From contig JALPQD010000390.1 in the NCBI GenBank assembly GCA_023101885.1, positions 1,909,257-1,973,256 of the forward strand: DNA of 64,000 bases. Reading direction: 5' to 3'. Source of the stretch: Typhlomys cinereus (Eukaryota; Chordata; Mammalia; Rodentia; Platacanthomyidae). The position numbers were made by a program, and so were the translations under genes. The notes beneath the pieces are model-generated. The model was given only the letters and a program-made list of their open reading frames with translations. It was not told where the DNA came from and did not search any database. This document shows positions 22,032-35,000 of this stretch, piece by piece; position 1 is the stretch's first letter, and each line of letters begins with the position of its first letter.

Positions 22032-22864
22032 TTTGTCCTGGATGTTGAACTTAAAGAAACACTCTGCCACTGAGCTGCATCCCCATCTCTCTCTTTGGAT
22101 AGCCTATTTATTTGTTATTTGTTTACATTTATTCTTTTTTTTATTTTTGCCTAGGGTCTCACTATGCAACTCTGACCTTCAGCTTGTGTTGGCTCCACAT
22201 CCTATTTCTCTGGCTCTGAAATGGTCACTCATCAAGCCCAAATGTATCTGTATTTTAGACAAAATTCAAAAGTGTGCTGACACAACTGCGTGTACAGTGC
22301 TCAAATATTTATTTTCTTACCATGAGAAATTCTTGTGGGACTCTGAGTTCTTTGGAGTCAGTACTTTCACTGTCATCCAAGTTTTCTTTCTAGATACTTT
22401 CAATCTAGATAGATTGGTCTTGTGGTCTCTCGATTTATATCAAGAAAGAAATGGTGCTTGTGCTAGTTTGTTCAGCTGTCAAATGAACACTAGAGAAGGG
22501 AGTCGCGGGGTACATATATGAAGAATCAGATAGGGTAGATCTCTGGCAAATCTCTTGGGGACTGTCTTAATTACATGACTATTGCAAGAATACTCAGCCT
22601 AGAGTATTTGAGTTTCTTCCTTGAACAGGCAGATGATATGGTGAGAGCTGCTTAATGTTTTGGAAAAACTGACAACCAGTTTGTGCACTTGTGCTTTCCC
22701 TCTGCTCTTGAATTGGATATGGCATGGATGTTTTCTTGGATCATGCTGCTGGTTTAACTCCCTTGCCATGTCACCTGAAGCATGCATGAAGCATATCAAG
22801 CATGAGCGTGCTCAAAGCATTTGAATTTTTCAAAACCAACATCAATTGCACAGACATTCTAAAT
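22031..22864. other. Old repeat-derived sequence, unclassified
   Basis: 22040-22220 contains 'gagctgcatcccc' and 'ggtctcactatgcaactctgacc', reminiscent of an inverted B4/B1 SINE. 22450-22640 has the general order of an old rodent LTR ('ggcaaatctcttggggactgtcttaatta'). Both are too decayed to name. No host gene is apparent. Confidence 0.35.
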
Positions 22865-23045
22865 GCTTAGAGAAATGTACAGAAATGGAATAAATTAGTT
22901 GGGTGTGAACACACACGCACACACAAACACAATCTAGTAATCCCAGCATATGGAATACTGAGGCAGAAGGACTAATAGATGAGGACATTTGGGTCTATGC
23001 ATTAAATTTCAGAACATTCTGGGTGATGACAGAGTAATATCTTGT
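22865..23045 (+). repeat. Diverged B1 (7SL-derived) SINE
   Basis: It reads 'gttgggtgtgaacacac', a CA-rich interruption, 'agtaatcccagcatatgga', 'ctgaggcagaagga', 'ctgggtgatgacagagtaat' and 'cttgtctgaa'. This is the B1/Alu monomer order with heavy divergence. Confidence 0.65.
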
Positions 23046-24137
23046 CTGAATATAATTATTAATTAATAGGTTACAGAAAAAAGTGTCTAATCACTACATT
23101 CATAAAATTCTATAAATAGATTTTTCAGTCATAAAACAAGTTGTAAAATGTTTAAGAAAATTAAACCACCATAAATAACAAACTTTGCTTTAATAAACTA
23201 TGAATCTTTACAAAATAAAATCAAAAGGAAAGCTCATCCTGGTAGAAATCTAATGAATTTTGGGAATATATTTTCACACATCATTTCTGATGAGTATGCA
23301 AATGTTTATATGGGATTCCTGTGTTTTGTCACTTTTAGTAGCAATTAGATATGATTATGAAAAGTTATATCCTCTATATTTCATTTTCTTTAAAAGTTAT
23401 GCTTGAATTTCAACAGCTTATCAATATCCATTGATAAATTTCTTGTCAGTTTTTCCAGAAATCTTCCTTCTGAGTTCCGTTATTCTTATATAAGCAGTTT
23501 AATAATAGTACACTGATATTTATTCTTAATGATACAAAATCATTTTTAAATACTTTAAGGAAAAAAGGATTTTCTGTAGATACTTTTCTTATAAATTAAG
23601 ATAGAACAATTGTCCATCTTGTATAAGGCTGTTGGAGAAAGAGTGAGAGAGAGGCAGATGAGAGAAACAAAAATTTTAGGAATTCTCAAAAAAAGGGATT
23701 TATTTCATTAATTATTTATGAGCACAATAAGAGAACACATAAATGTACATGATTGATTGGATATTTCATTTAAAATATCTAGTATGATTTCAATAATTAT
23801 ATATTCAAAAATGTGACTATGGTTTAAAATAATTAGTATTCTCACCATTATCTAATTGTGTCAGTCCTCCCCAAAGTTCTTGTTACAATGAATACTATGC
23901 AAAACTTAAAGACCTAAATTGGAAGAGTTTGAAAATATTATATACATATTAAGTATATAATAATTTATACTAATTTATAATTACTTATAAAATAGTCCCT
24001 AAATTACAAAAGTTTAATTTAGAGCAGTTAATTTAGAAAATGACAAAAAAGTAAGGCAGGCTCTTTTCAAATTGCCCTAAAGACACATTAAAATCTTATC
24101 CTGCACATGTAGCTAATAGTATATGCAAGTCATTAAT
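23046..24137. other. AT-rich sequence 3' of an OR pseudogene
   Basis: No coding region or confident repeat is visible. Confidence 0.45.
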
Positions 24138-24870
24138 TTACATAATGATTTTTATCAATGCTTGCATAACATCCTTGTTCCTGAAACTGTACACCATGGG
24201 GTTAAACAATGGTGTCACAATAGTATAAAAAAGAAAAATCACTTTGTGAGTTCCTTCTGAGTGAATAGCTCTGGGTCTTAAATATGTAATTATACCTGAT
24301 CCATAAAATAACATGACAACTGTGAGATGAGATGAACAGGTTGAGAAAGCCTTGGTAGGACTTGTGACTGATGGTAATTTCATGATTGTGGAGATGATTT
24401 TGCTATAGGAGATAAGTATCATCAGAAATGGAACAAAGATGAACAGCAAAGCACCCATGAAGACCATCAGCTCATTCACAAACAATTCTCCACAGGTCAA
24501 CTGAAATATTGGTGGGATGTCACAGAAGAAGTTGTTGATTTGGTTGGAGCTACAGAATGTCAAAGAGAAAATCTGTAAGGTCTGCCCTATCTGAATGGGG
24601 ATCCCGCTGATCCAGGAGTCGACCACAAATTGGGTACACAGCTTACGGTTCATGATTACAGAATAGTGCAGAGAGTAACAGGTGGCCACATAGCAGTCAC
24701 AGGCCAGGAAGGCCAGGAAGAAACATTCAATGGCATCCAGCATAAGAACAAAGTATATTTGTGCAGCACAGGCATGGAAAAAGATGATTCTTCTCTGTGT
24801 CCTGAAGTTGAAGAGGATTCTGGGAAGAATAACTGCTACATAGTGTGACCATAACATGCTATTAAAATCC
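24138..24870 (-). pseudogene. Or10ag-like: Olfactory receptor 10AG-like, 5'-truncated
   Basis: An open frame of 239 codons starts in mid-gene. Homology begins at the end of TM2/ECL1 (YVAVILPRILFNF, equivalent to YVSVTLPRML) and runs to the C-terminus (NPMVYSFRNKDV, then a stop at 24138). TM1, most of TM2 and the N-terminal glycosylation site are absent; sequence upstream of about 24870 is unrelated. The TM3 signature is ACDCYVATC instead of AYDRYVAIC, so the DRY-type arginine needed for G-protein coupling is lost. TM6 KAFSTCSSH is kept. The open frame is thus a leftover and not a working receptor. Confidence 0.87.
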
Positions 24871-25307
24871 CAGCTACCTTAATGAAGCATTTATAAATTT
24901 TTTGTTATATTTTTCTTCATGTTTCTGTTTACACTCCTATCTCCAAGGCTACATCAACCCATTCTGCTGAAATTTTCCCTTATTTTTTATTGTGACTTTA
25001 TTGTGCTGATATCACATGACCTGAGAGACAAAGACCAAGAATATTTTACTTCTTTGTAGATGGTTATAGCCTATGTAATGTTAACATGTTTTGGGTGCTT
25101 TTTATTGGATCATAAATGAAGGGAAACATGACTGTTTATAAAGGAAATTTGAACTTCTGATATGGAAGAACATGGTTATTAAAAGAGATATATCAAAAGT
25201 CTAATTTCAATATAACATGCTATGAATGTCAGTAAATATAATTTAATTCATAAGAATGCATGAATGAATCAATGTTACATATCAGTATCAGTAGATTCAG
25301 CACAGAT
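24871..25307. other. AT-rich sequence
   Basis: Nothing is recognised between the OR breakpoint and the L1 target site. Confidence 0.45.
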
Positions 25308-25322
25308 AATAAATTTCATTTT

Positions 25323-26293
25323 TTTTAACAAGGAGAGAGGGGATCATGTTACAGCAGAGAAAATAGGCCTCCATCAAGGACTGCGAGTAAGCAATGAGAC
25401 ATCTGGTTAAGTTCACAGACTTTCGTACCTGATCATTTACTACTGAGGGGGTAAGATCTCACCAGAAGAGGAGGGCATATAGTCTGGCAGATAAAAAGTA
25501 ACCATTTTGGAAATGGGTGATAGACCCCTCCCTCACTGTGGTTTCCCACTTTTATTACATCTACCTTTGAATGTGTTTTTATCACAAGACTCTAATTTAA
25601 CAGCTTTTTGTTTCTGGCCAAGGGGTGACATACAATGCCCCCCAGGATGGAGTGAAGGGCATTGCAGGAGCAGCAAAACTGCAAAAGAAAATCAACAAAC
25701 CACAATCCAGAACTTCAGAGACTCTGTATCAACCACCTAGAACTAGGCCAGCCTACTCTCTCCCCATCCTGAAGCTCAGGGACATTTGCAGAAGAGGGGG
25801 CGGTAAGAGTGTAAGAGCAAAAGGATGGGAGGAGCAATGATATGCAAGATACTCCACACAAGTTAGGGCTGAAGCAATCATAATTGGACTTTACATGCCC
25901 TGCGCATTGTCCAACACACTATTGACCTCACAAAGTCTAGCGTCTGCTAAAGGCACCAAGATCCTTGGAGGCAAGGGATTGGCAGCCACAACAGTGTTCC
26001 TATACCTAAGGGGACCACGGGAAAGGGTTCAGGGAAAGGCCACTGGGTCCTTGTACGTCATCGGAGAAGAGGGCCCAGAGGAAAATCAGGCATGCACAAG
26101 AAAGGACTCTCTGGGAATTGGGGCGGGAGGCACTGGGGGATGAAGAAGGAGGGGGGTGGGGAGGGGGAGCAGGGGGTATGGGGGGAGGAGGAGGGAGGGA
26201 GGGAACTGGTGTACCTATTAAGTTTGTATGAGCTGAAATAATAATAAAAATGTATTAATAATAAAAATGAAAAATTCATTTAAAAAAATAAAA
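25323..26293 (+). mobile_element. Truncated L1 insertion (3'UTR only) with TSD
   Basis: This nearly 1-kb plus-strand L1 3'UTR matches 36013-37250 of the larger L1: 'catgttacagcagagaaaatagg', 'tagtctggcagat', 'gatatgcaagatactccacac', then a G-rich purine tract (about 26120-26205) and an A-rich tail with aataataaaaatg. Flanked by aataaatttcatttt at 25308-25322 and 26294-26308. Confidence 0.93.
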
Positions 26294-26308
26294 AATAAAT
26301 TTCATTTT

Positions 26309-26814
26309 AAAGTTGTAGCAAGTCCAAATTTTTTAACCAAATTGATGGTGCCTAATCTTAAATACATGTCCTTATTCCATGTTTTGTAAAAGAATGAAAC
26401 AAGACACAAGAAAGTACTACTGTATGATGTCATTGTCCCTCCTTTTGTATGTGTTTATGTTCTTATTAACACTGACAATGATATTGACCTAATGTTTCTA
26501 CTTTAAATGAAACCATCTTTTCTCTAAAATATATCAATTTAAGGAGTTGTGTAACAACTGTATAATTTGGGTTCATACTGGAGGAATCATAAGCTTATGA
26601 CTTACTCTATATCTGCCATATATTAAACCACAAACACTTAATTATATTTAAATAACTGTTTTTGTTTAACAAATTTAATTATTTTACAAATTAATTACAA
26701 ATTAATGCATCAATTAGTATTTTTCAATTTAATAGTCATGGACTTCCAATGAAAATTCTTATAATATCACCTATGATTAAGAAATGTATATTAACTATTC
26801 AAATATCCCCTGTA
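26309..26814. other. AT-rich sequence
   Basis: No gene or named repeat is visible. Confidence 0.45.
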
Positions 26815-27180
26815 ATTGCAAAGCGTTATAAGTAGGAGGGAAGGGAATAAAGGACATAGGGCACCATTCTTCAGTACAGAAAAGAAGTCAAGGGCAAGTA
26901 TTGCATGTAAGTAGCAAGAATCTGGTGAAGTTCATTCTTACTTCCCTTCCTGGTTACTTGGGACTGAACAGGTTTGGCAGGGACTGGCAGATAGAAGATA
27001 ACCATCTGGCAAATGGGACACAACCCACCCAACACCACCACCACTGGTGTGTCTTACACCTGTTCTTTCATCTACCTTTGAGTCTCCTCTTATATTAAGA
27101 TCTTCATTTAAACAGTCATTTGTCTTTGATTAGGAAGTGATCTTTCTAAGCCTTCAATTTCTGCCATATAAAGGTGCAAC
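26815..27180 (+). mobile_element. Older L1 3'UTR fragment
   Basis: The order follows the young 3'UTR at 25323 but with many changes: 'ttcagtacagaaaagaagtcaagg', 'ctggttacttgg', 'ggcagatagaagataaccatctggc', 'ctacctttgagtctcctctta', 'taaacagtcatttgt'. No TSD was found. Confidence 0.65.
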
Positions 27181-27489
27181 TTTTAAATAAACTGGTTTCA
27201 CTTATGGAGAATCTTTTCATTTTCCATAAAACTGAGGGCACTTACTTCCAGCATATATTATTACTGGTTAACAATGTCCTGCTGGATTTAAGCCTGAATG
27301 AACTTTCTATGTTACAATGTAATCCTCTTCCATTATCTAATTTAGAATGACATTGTATGTTTAAATGTAAGAGTACTGACCTAAGATTCACTAAAAAACA
27401 CAAATGCCATTTTTTTAAATTTATATTGATTTTTAATTATAGTTTTATTCTTTTATCCATAAATATTTGTACTGCCTATTATTAGTTGT

Positions 27490-27775
27490 ATCTTCCATGT
27501 ATATATGTGTGTGGTGTGGTTTGGTGTGTGTGTGTGTATGTATGTCTGTGTGTGTCTATGTGTATCAAAGAGCACTGTTTGTATTCATGGATTTTGGGTA
27601 TCATCCTGGATTGCTCTACATCGTCTCAGCTTTCCTCTGGAGATCTTCCATTGCCTAAAGTGCAGGCTGCCGCTATTTCTGCCTGATATTTTTACATAGG
27701 ATCTGTGATCTGAATTCAGGTCCTTTTTATTTCAAGACAGAGACTTAACTCTTGAATCATCTTTCGAGTCCTTGT
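27490..27775 (-). mobile_element. Diverged copy of the B2-like SINE
   Basis: The minus-strand read starts near 27775 with an 'agatgattcaagagttaag' head, 'aggacctgaattcagatcaca' (B box region) and a body related to the young SINE copies, ending in a CA-rich stretch (plus strand GT-rich 27507-27560). It is clearly older than the copies inside the L1s. Confidence 0.65.
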
Positions 27776-28104
27776 GGCATTTTATTTTCTAAAATCTAGA
27801 AGTAATTCTTTACAAAAACACCATCCTATAAAGACATTATTTTCCATAGCAGAAATAAATTTAACAATCTATTGCATATTTAATTCATATATAGTAACAG
27901 TCCTAGTAATAGACAAATTTTGATATTTGACATATTTATTCTTTCTATGTTTTATTTTTTTTCTTTTTTTTTGTTCTTCAATCCCTAATGAATTGCAGAC
28001 ATATTTTCTGAAATGCAAGCTTTGAACAAACAGTATCTTTCATACGATTTTGACTTGAATACTTCTAAACTGCTTTTTATCAGCTTTGGGCAGATGATGT
28101 AAAT
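27776..28104. other. AT-rich sequence
   Basis: No gene or named repeat. Confidence 0.4.
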
Positions 28105-28330
28105 GTGTCTGAGGCTGTAGCTCAGTGGATTTTGAACTTTTGTGTCACACAAAGTGCTAGGCTCTTTTCTCTGTGCGGCACAAATCAGCAGTGGTGGTAT
28201 ACACCTGTCCGGAATTCATTAGATAGATATAGGATCATGAAAGTCCAAACTCATCCTCAGCTATATGGTGAGTCTGAGGTTGACTATGCTACAGGAGACC
28301 ATGTTTCAAAGAGGAAAAAAAGATATAAGT
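28105..28330 (+). repeat. B4-type composite SINE (ID-like head, B1-like tail)
   Basis: The head 'gaggctgtagctcagtgg' is a tRNA/ID-type A box. It is followed by 'cagcagtggtggtatacacctgtcc' and a B1-like end ('gagtctgaggttgactatgctacaggagaccatgtttcaaa') with an A-rich tail. Confidence 0.7.
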
Positions 28331-30234
28331 TAATTTTAAGTCCCAACTGAAATTGCTACTGAGTTTTTGAATGTAATGGAGCTAATGTTCAGAATCACTC
28401 CTTACATAAAGGAATTGCATTTTTAGAAAATACCCTTTTTTTTCTCTTTTCAGAAGCAAAAATGCAACATCATAAATCCTGACAATTAAAAAAAGCATAG
28501 ACAGTGATTGCCTGCTGATGCAGTTATTTTCAGTTTCATTTTTTTCTATTTGAATTTCCAATGTCAGTGCTGCCACCTTATGAGATAAAATAAATACTCA
28601 ATTGGTCTTATTAATGACAACCTCTGGCACATTATTCAGGCTGAATTCAAATTATCTAGAAGCAATTATTATGAAAATAGGAATAACAGTAATTAATAAC
28701 TGTCCCGTGGGGAAGCAAATACTGAACAAAAAATAAAGATATTCAGGCTCCTCTGAAACTTTTTGAAATTTATGGTAATGAATCCCTTTGAAAGCTGAGA
28801 TTCTACCTTTTGCATAGGGAAAACTCTGAGGGCTCTATCAGAGGGATTGTTCACTGTGCTATGTTTTATTGGCTCTCAGAACATAGCAAAAGTCAGTACA
28901 GACAGATAATGAATCAAAAGATCTTTCCATGGTGTAACACACATCTGTGCACAAGAAACAATTGGAAAATGACTTGTTTGTCTAACAATTTCAATTTATT
29001 ACAGAATATGTAAACTTTCCCTATTAACAAAAAGATGCTTGCTGAAGTGAGCTTTTAGTGTGCTTAGATTAATGCACTCATATGAAGATGACAACAGCTT
29101 CTGGAATTTAAAATGTTATCAAATGAACATAAAATACCACTATTGACAAAATAAAATCTATTCAGCTATGGAGAATGAAATAACATGCACGAAAATCAAG
29201 ATATGTTAAAATTTGCATGAAGATAAACATATCCTCATATTTTACTTGAGAGCCAACAATATTTAATTCTATCTCTTTCTCTCCTCTCTATTGCTTTACT
29301 TTCTAAATTAATCGAATATATTGTATGTAAACATATTACTTACCTCAAGTTACATAAACAAGTCATTAGATGACCTGAAGAAGAAATCTTCCACAAAGAG
29401 AATGGAGAGATTTCCAAGTCCAGAATGTCTCCATTCCAAGATATACTGCTCTGCTCTTTATTATTTTTTGAAAAATAATTATAGCTATAAAATGTTTGAG
29501 TTTTTTAATATTGTCAGTGTTTGTTTTCAACTATAAAGAATACAGAAGAATATCATTTTTGTCATGAAGGTTTTATCATCTTATTCCCATTTCAACATTT
29601 TTACATATGCTTACTTAATAATCTAGGTAGCATCTTTCTGTCTCTTGTGCTCTTAACTTAGCACTTATTGGTGGCAAGACAAAAAAAATCTGTATTTATG
29701 AACACTGTATTTCCACGAAGAACATGATCCCATAAGGTCTAGCTATAGAAGTCACACACATGTAGAAAGCTGTGAAGCCATTCCAAAAAAAGGTCCTACC
29801 CTCATATGCTAGAATATTAAAATTTGCTTTTCATTTCCTGGAGTCAATGTGCCTAGGCATGCACTGGTAAAGGCAACTCAGATGCCATTCAGTGGATCAT
29901 ACATTCAGAAAGACATGGGTTAAAATGGAGACTATTAGGGGAGAACATTTGTCATGGGAAAAGAGAGAGAAATCAAATTGGAAAATATGGTGTAAAACAT
30001 ATAATTTGATTGTATAAGTGTATGGATAAAAGTAACTTAAAAACATACAAAACAAAATGGTAGATACACATATAGAAATCCTGCTGTCATTTGCTAGTGG
30101 CTTGGGGTAAATGAAACAGAATTTAGGACATAATATAAATGATTAATGAACACCTTTGTGTGACATGGTGACTGTTGCTAATGTATTAGTACAATTTTCA
30201 AACTTTCTTGAAGGATATATATCAAGTCTTTTTA

Positions 30235-30274
<40 letters not shown>

Positions 30275-30757
30275 GAACATTGAAAAACACTGACACACTA
30301 TGGGAATATATGTAGATGTTAGCTGGATTATGACTATAATTCCACAATATACCTTTCAAAATGCTGCACTGATCATAGGAAAGTACATTATTTTTATATA
30401 CTTATTATATTTCAGTGGATATAAAATGGATTAGTAGAGGTTTTACTTATAGTTGACAGATATCAGAGACAAAGTCAGCACACATGAAATAGTGATTTAT
30501 ACATAGAATTAATTACAACTTTAAAAAATAAGAATAACAGAGAGGATAAATAACAACATTGCTGAGTCTGGGGTTGTCATAGCATATGGCAGACAAACAA
30601 AAAAGTTGGATTACCTATGCAACCCACTGTGATTTTGTTCTGGAAAGAGCTTAAAAAATGAAATGGAAATCACGTAAGAGGTACTTAGAATCTCAACAGT
30701 CAAAATTTTAAAAAAAAATCTAGTGTACAGAATGCTGTTCACCCATGTTTTTGTGCT
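28331..30757. other. AT-rich intergenic stretch
   Basis: No gene is recognised. A (CA)n microsatellite lies at 30236-30270. Possible very old repeat traces around 29800-30010 could not be classified. Confidence 0.45.
30236..30270. repeat. (CA)n microsatellite
   Basis: A pure CA run of about 35 bp. Confidence 0.95.
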
Positions 30758-31720
30758 TTGTCAGACCCAAGACAACCACTTTCAAAGTATGATCATTACC
30801 ATGATTAATACTATGAAAGAGGAAATCCAAGAGGAGTTTAAAAACCGCATCAACCACTTTGAACAGGAACACAGCAGGCACTTGAAGGAGCTGAGAAAAA
30901 CAGTTCAAGAAACAAAAATAGGCATAGAGCAGTTAAAACAGTCTCAGGCAGAGTTTAAAATTGACAAGTCATCTTCAACCCAAAGCTCAACAGAGAGTCT
31001 TATCAGCAGAACTAAAGAAGCAGAAAATAGAATTTCAGATCTTGAAGACAAAGTGGGAGAATTAACCAGCTCAATGGAAGAGATTGTTAAAGCCAAAAAG
31101 ATACTTGAGAGGAACATTCAAGAAATATGGGACACTTTGAAGAAGCCTAACATGCACATTCATGGAATACCAGAGCAAGAATCCCAAAATACCACACCTG
31201 AGGAAATTTTTCAAATTGTCATAAATGAAAACTTCCCTCAACTGAAGACTGAGAGGCCCATCCAAATACAAAGGCATTTTGCACTCCAAACAGATATGAC
31301 CAAAATAGAAAATCGCCAGGGCAAATAATAGTGAAAACACTCCATATTCAACACAAAGAAAAGGTGCTGAGAGTTTCAAGGGGAAAAAAAGTCACTTTTA
31401 AGGGTAAACCTATTAAAATAACAAATTCCTTCTCAATAGAAACAGTAAAAGCAAGAAGAGCTCGGAGAGATGTACTTCAAGTATTAAAGGAGCAAAAATG
31501 CCAACCCAGACTGATATACCCCGCAAAACTAACTCTCATGATCAAGGGAGAAAGAAAAGGATAGATCAACAGGTCAAAAGCTTAACAGAAGCATATTGGA
31601 ACTTAATAAAGGGATACCAAACCAAGCCTTCAAAAAATGGTAAAAATGTTATGCAAACTTGAAGAAAAAAACAAGCGTATCCAGTAGGATAGAAGTGAAG
31701 TATAATATCATTAAAACATA
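30758..31720 (+). pseudogene. L1 ORF1, 5'-truncated and broken
   Basis: The coiled-coil portion is open from about 30765 to 31328 (heptad-rich, with KNRINHFEQEHSRHLKELRK and later IHGIPEQE). It then breaks: the RNA-binding C-terminal part (VTFKGKPIKI, ARRARRDVLQVL, QPRLIYPAKL) resumes in another frame at 31331-31564. The end is disrupted by the 52-bp patch copied from ORF2. Confidence 0.88.
31559..31610 (+). repeat. 52-bp patch duplicated from ORF2 of the same L1
   Basis: 31559-31610 matches 32554-32605 at 51 of 52 positions by eye (the difference is cttaacag versus cttaatag). It replaces the ORF1 bases that in the L1 at 9318-15818 read 'aaatcttccagcacaaagac' on the coding strand. ORF1 homology resumes at 31611 ('gggatacca'). 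Confidence 0.85.
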
Positions 31721-31742
31721 AATGTTAAACAAAAAGCTTACA

Positions 31743-32063
31743 GGGGCTGGAGAGGTGGCTCAGGGATTAAGCCTCTGCCTTGCAGGCAGAAGGTCCTGAG
31801 TTCGGATTCCAGATCCCACTTATAGACACCAGGCGGAAGCGGGGGCGGCCTGTGCTTCTGGTCCTGGTAGGGCGGAGCCTGTGAATCCCTGGGCAGAAGA
31901 AGGTGGAGGCGTCCATGGTGGTTTGTGAATTCGTCCGTGGTTCTACACATACACACACACACATAGACATAGACACACACAGACAGACACACACACACAG
32001 ACACACACACGTGCGCGCACATACATACGCACATGCGCACAGTTGAATAAATAATAATAATAA
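31743..32063 (+). mobile_element. B2-like SINE between L1 ORF1 and ORF2
   Basis: A full-length young SINE: 'ggggctggagaggtggctcagg' head with A box, B box around 'gagttcggattcc', GC-rich body, CA/GA-rich stretch (31945-32040) and the tail 'gttgaataaataataataa'. The 12-bp TSD aaaaagcttaca lies at 31731-31742 and 32064-32075. Confidence 0.95.
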
Positions 32064-32095
32064 AAAAAGCTTACAAAATTCACTAAACATAAAAA

Positions 32096-35000
32096 ATGTC
32101 CAGAAGTAAAAGAAATTTCTCCATTATAACATTAAATGTCGATGGCATTAACTCACCTATTAAGAGACACAGATTACAAACTTGGATTCTAAACCACAAC
32201 CCATCAATCTGCTGCCTTCAGGAAACTCATCTCACCACAAAAGATAGGCACATCCTAAAAATAAAAGGCTGGTCCAAAATCCTGCAAGCTAATGGAACCA
32301 TGAAACAGGCAGGGGTAGCCATTATGCTGTCGGACAAAGTGGACTTTAAACCCAAGAAAATCATAAGAGACACAGATGGATACTACATTTTAGTCACAGG
32401 TACAATTCACCAGGAAGACTTTACAATACTAAACATATATGCACCTAATACGGGCCCCTCCACATTCATTAAGAAAATCCTACAGTGTCTAAAGTGAGAA
32501 ATCAACCCCCAAATTATAATTCTTGGGGATTTCAACACCACCCTTGAAACATGGGATAGATCAACAGGTCAAAAGCTTAATAGAAGCATATTGGAACTTA
32601 ATAAAACCCTTAAAGAAATGGACCTTACAGATTTTTTTCAAACTTTTCATCCATGCACCAAAGAATACACATTTTTCTTAGCAGCACACAGAAATTTCTC
32701 CAAAATAGATCACATATTGGGCCACAAAACGAATCTCCACATATACAGGAAAGTTAAAATTCTAGCCTGTGCCCTAGCAGACCACCACGGCCTAAGCTGG
32801 TCATGCACAACACAACAAACAACAAATACACTAATTCCTGGAAACTTAACACTATGATGCTGAATGAGAACTGGATTCAGGAAGAAATTAAAAAGGAAAT
32901 TCAACATTTCCTGAAAGTGAACGATAATGAAAATGCAATTTACCAAAGTCTCTGGGACACAATGAAAGCTGTCCTTAGTGGTAAGTTCATAGCTCTTAGT
33001 GCCTACATCAAAAAAATAGAAACATCAGAAATAAATAATTTAACAAAGCAGCTTAAAGCTTTAGAGAAACTATAGCAATCTGATCCCAAAAGCAGTAGAA
33101 GAGAGGAGATTAGCAAAATAAGGGGAGAAATATCTGAAATCGAGATCAGGAAAATGATAGAGAAAATCAACCAGTCAAAAAGCTGGTTCTTTGGAAAAAT
33201 CATTAAGATTGATACACCCCCAGCTAAAATAACAAAAGCAAGAGAAAGAAAACCCAAAATAACAAATTAGAAGTGAAAATGGAGTTATCACTACCAATAT
33301 CCAAGAAATCCAGAGAATTATAACAACATATTGAAAAAACTTATACTCTTTGAAATTTAACAACACAAAAGACATGGATGAATTCCTAAGTAAACACAAC
33401 TTACCTAAATTGAATCAGGAAGTTGTGATTTACTTAAATAGTCCTATAACATATGAGGAAATTGACGAAGTAATCTCAATCCTCCTACCAAAAAATGTCC
33501 TGGACCAGATGGATTCAGCACAGAGTTCTACCAGACATTTAAGGAGTTAATAACACCAATACTCCTTAAACTGTTCCATCAAATAGCAAAGGAAGGAACA
33601 CTACCAAATTCTTTCTATGAAGGTAATATCATATTAATCCCAAAATCTAATGAAGATACACTTAAAGAAGAAAACTATAGGCCAATCTCTCTGATGAACA
33701 CAGATGCAAAGATTCTCAACAAAGTCTTAGCAAATCAGATTCAAAAACATATCAAAAATATCCTTCAAGGGGACCAAGTAGGCTTTATCCCAGTCACAGG
33801 GGTTGGTTCAACAAACACAAATCAATAAATGTAATTCATAATATAAACCAGTCCAAAGTCCAAGACCACATGATACTCTTGATAGATGCAAAAAAAGCTT
33901 TTGACAAGATCCAACAGCCCTTTATGATCAAAACGCTAGAGACAGTAGGAATGGAAGGAACCTTTATCAATATAATAAAAGCTGTATACAAGCAGCCCAC
34001 AGCAAGGATTATACTCAATGGGGACAAACTGGAAGCATTCCCACTTCGATCAGGAACTAGACAAGGCTGTCCACTCTCACCACTTCTATTCAATATTGTA
34101 CTTGAAGTCTTAGCCGAAGCCATAAGACAAGAAAGGGACATAAGAGGGATTCAAATCGGCAAGGAAGAAGTCAAGCTATCCTTATTTGCAGATGACATGA
34201 TCTTATACCTGAGTGATCCCAAAAACTACACGAGGAAGCTCCTGGAACTAATTGAGAAGTTCAGCAGGGTAGCAGGATACAAAATAAATATACAAAAATC
34301 AGTGGCCTTCCTATATGCCCAGAATGAAAAAAAGCAAAAAGGCCCTGAGGGAAACAATCCCATTTACTATAGCCCCTAAGAAAATGAAATACCTTGGTAT
34401 AAACCTAACCAAGAAAGTAAGAGACCTTTATAATGAAAACTTTAAAACCCTAAAGAAAGAAATAGCAGAAGACACCAGAAGGTGGAAAGACCTCCCTTGT
34501 TCCTGGATTGGCAGAATCAACATCGTAAAAATGACCATCCTACCAAAGGCAATATACAATTTCAATATTATACCAATTAAAATCCCAAAGCAATTCTTTA
34601 GAGAAATTGACCAAACAATCTCAAAGTTCATATGGAGGCACAAAAGACCCAGGATAGCAAAGACGATCCTGAATAACAAAAACACTCCTGGAGATATCAC
34701 CATACCAAACCTTAGTCTATATTACAAACCCATAGTTATAAAAACAGCCTGGTACTGGCTCCAAAATAGACTCACCGATCAATGGATAAGGGTTGAAGAT
34801 TCAGATATAAGCCCACAAAATTACAGCCATTTGGTCTTTGACAAAGGGGCCCAAAAAATCCAATGGAAAAAGAACAGTATCTTCAAGAAACGGTGCTGGC
34901 AAAACTGTGTCTCCACATGCAGAAGATTAAAACTGGACCCGTATTGTCACCATGTACAAGACTTAATTACAAATGGATCAAGGATTTTGATATAAGGCCA

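Noticed and set aside
21964..22521. A 185-codon plus-strand frame as a secreted protein
   Set aside because: It begins in a (CA)n run, crosses old repeat-like sequence, and no domain is recognisable.
31738..32090. Cysteine-rich small proteins on the minus strand
   Set aside because: They are antisense reads of the SINE CA/GT-rich stretch. The same pseudo-proteins recur at each SINE copy.
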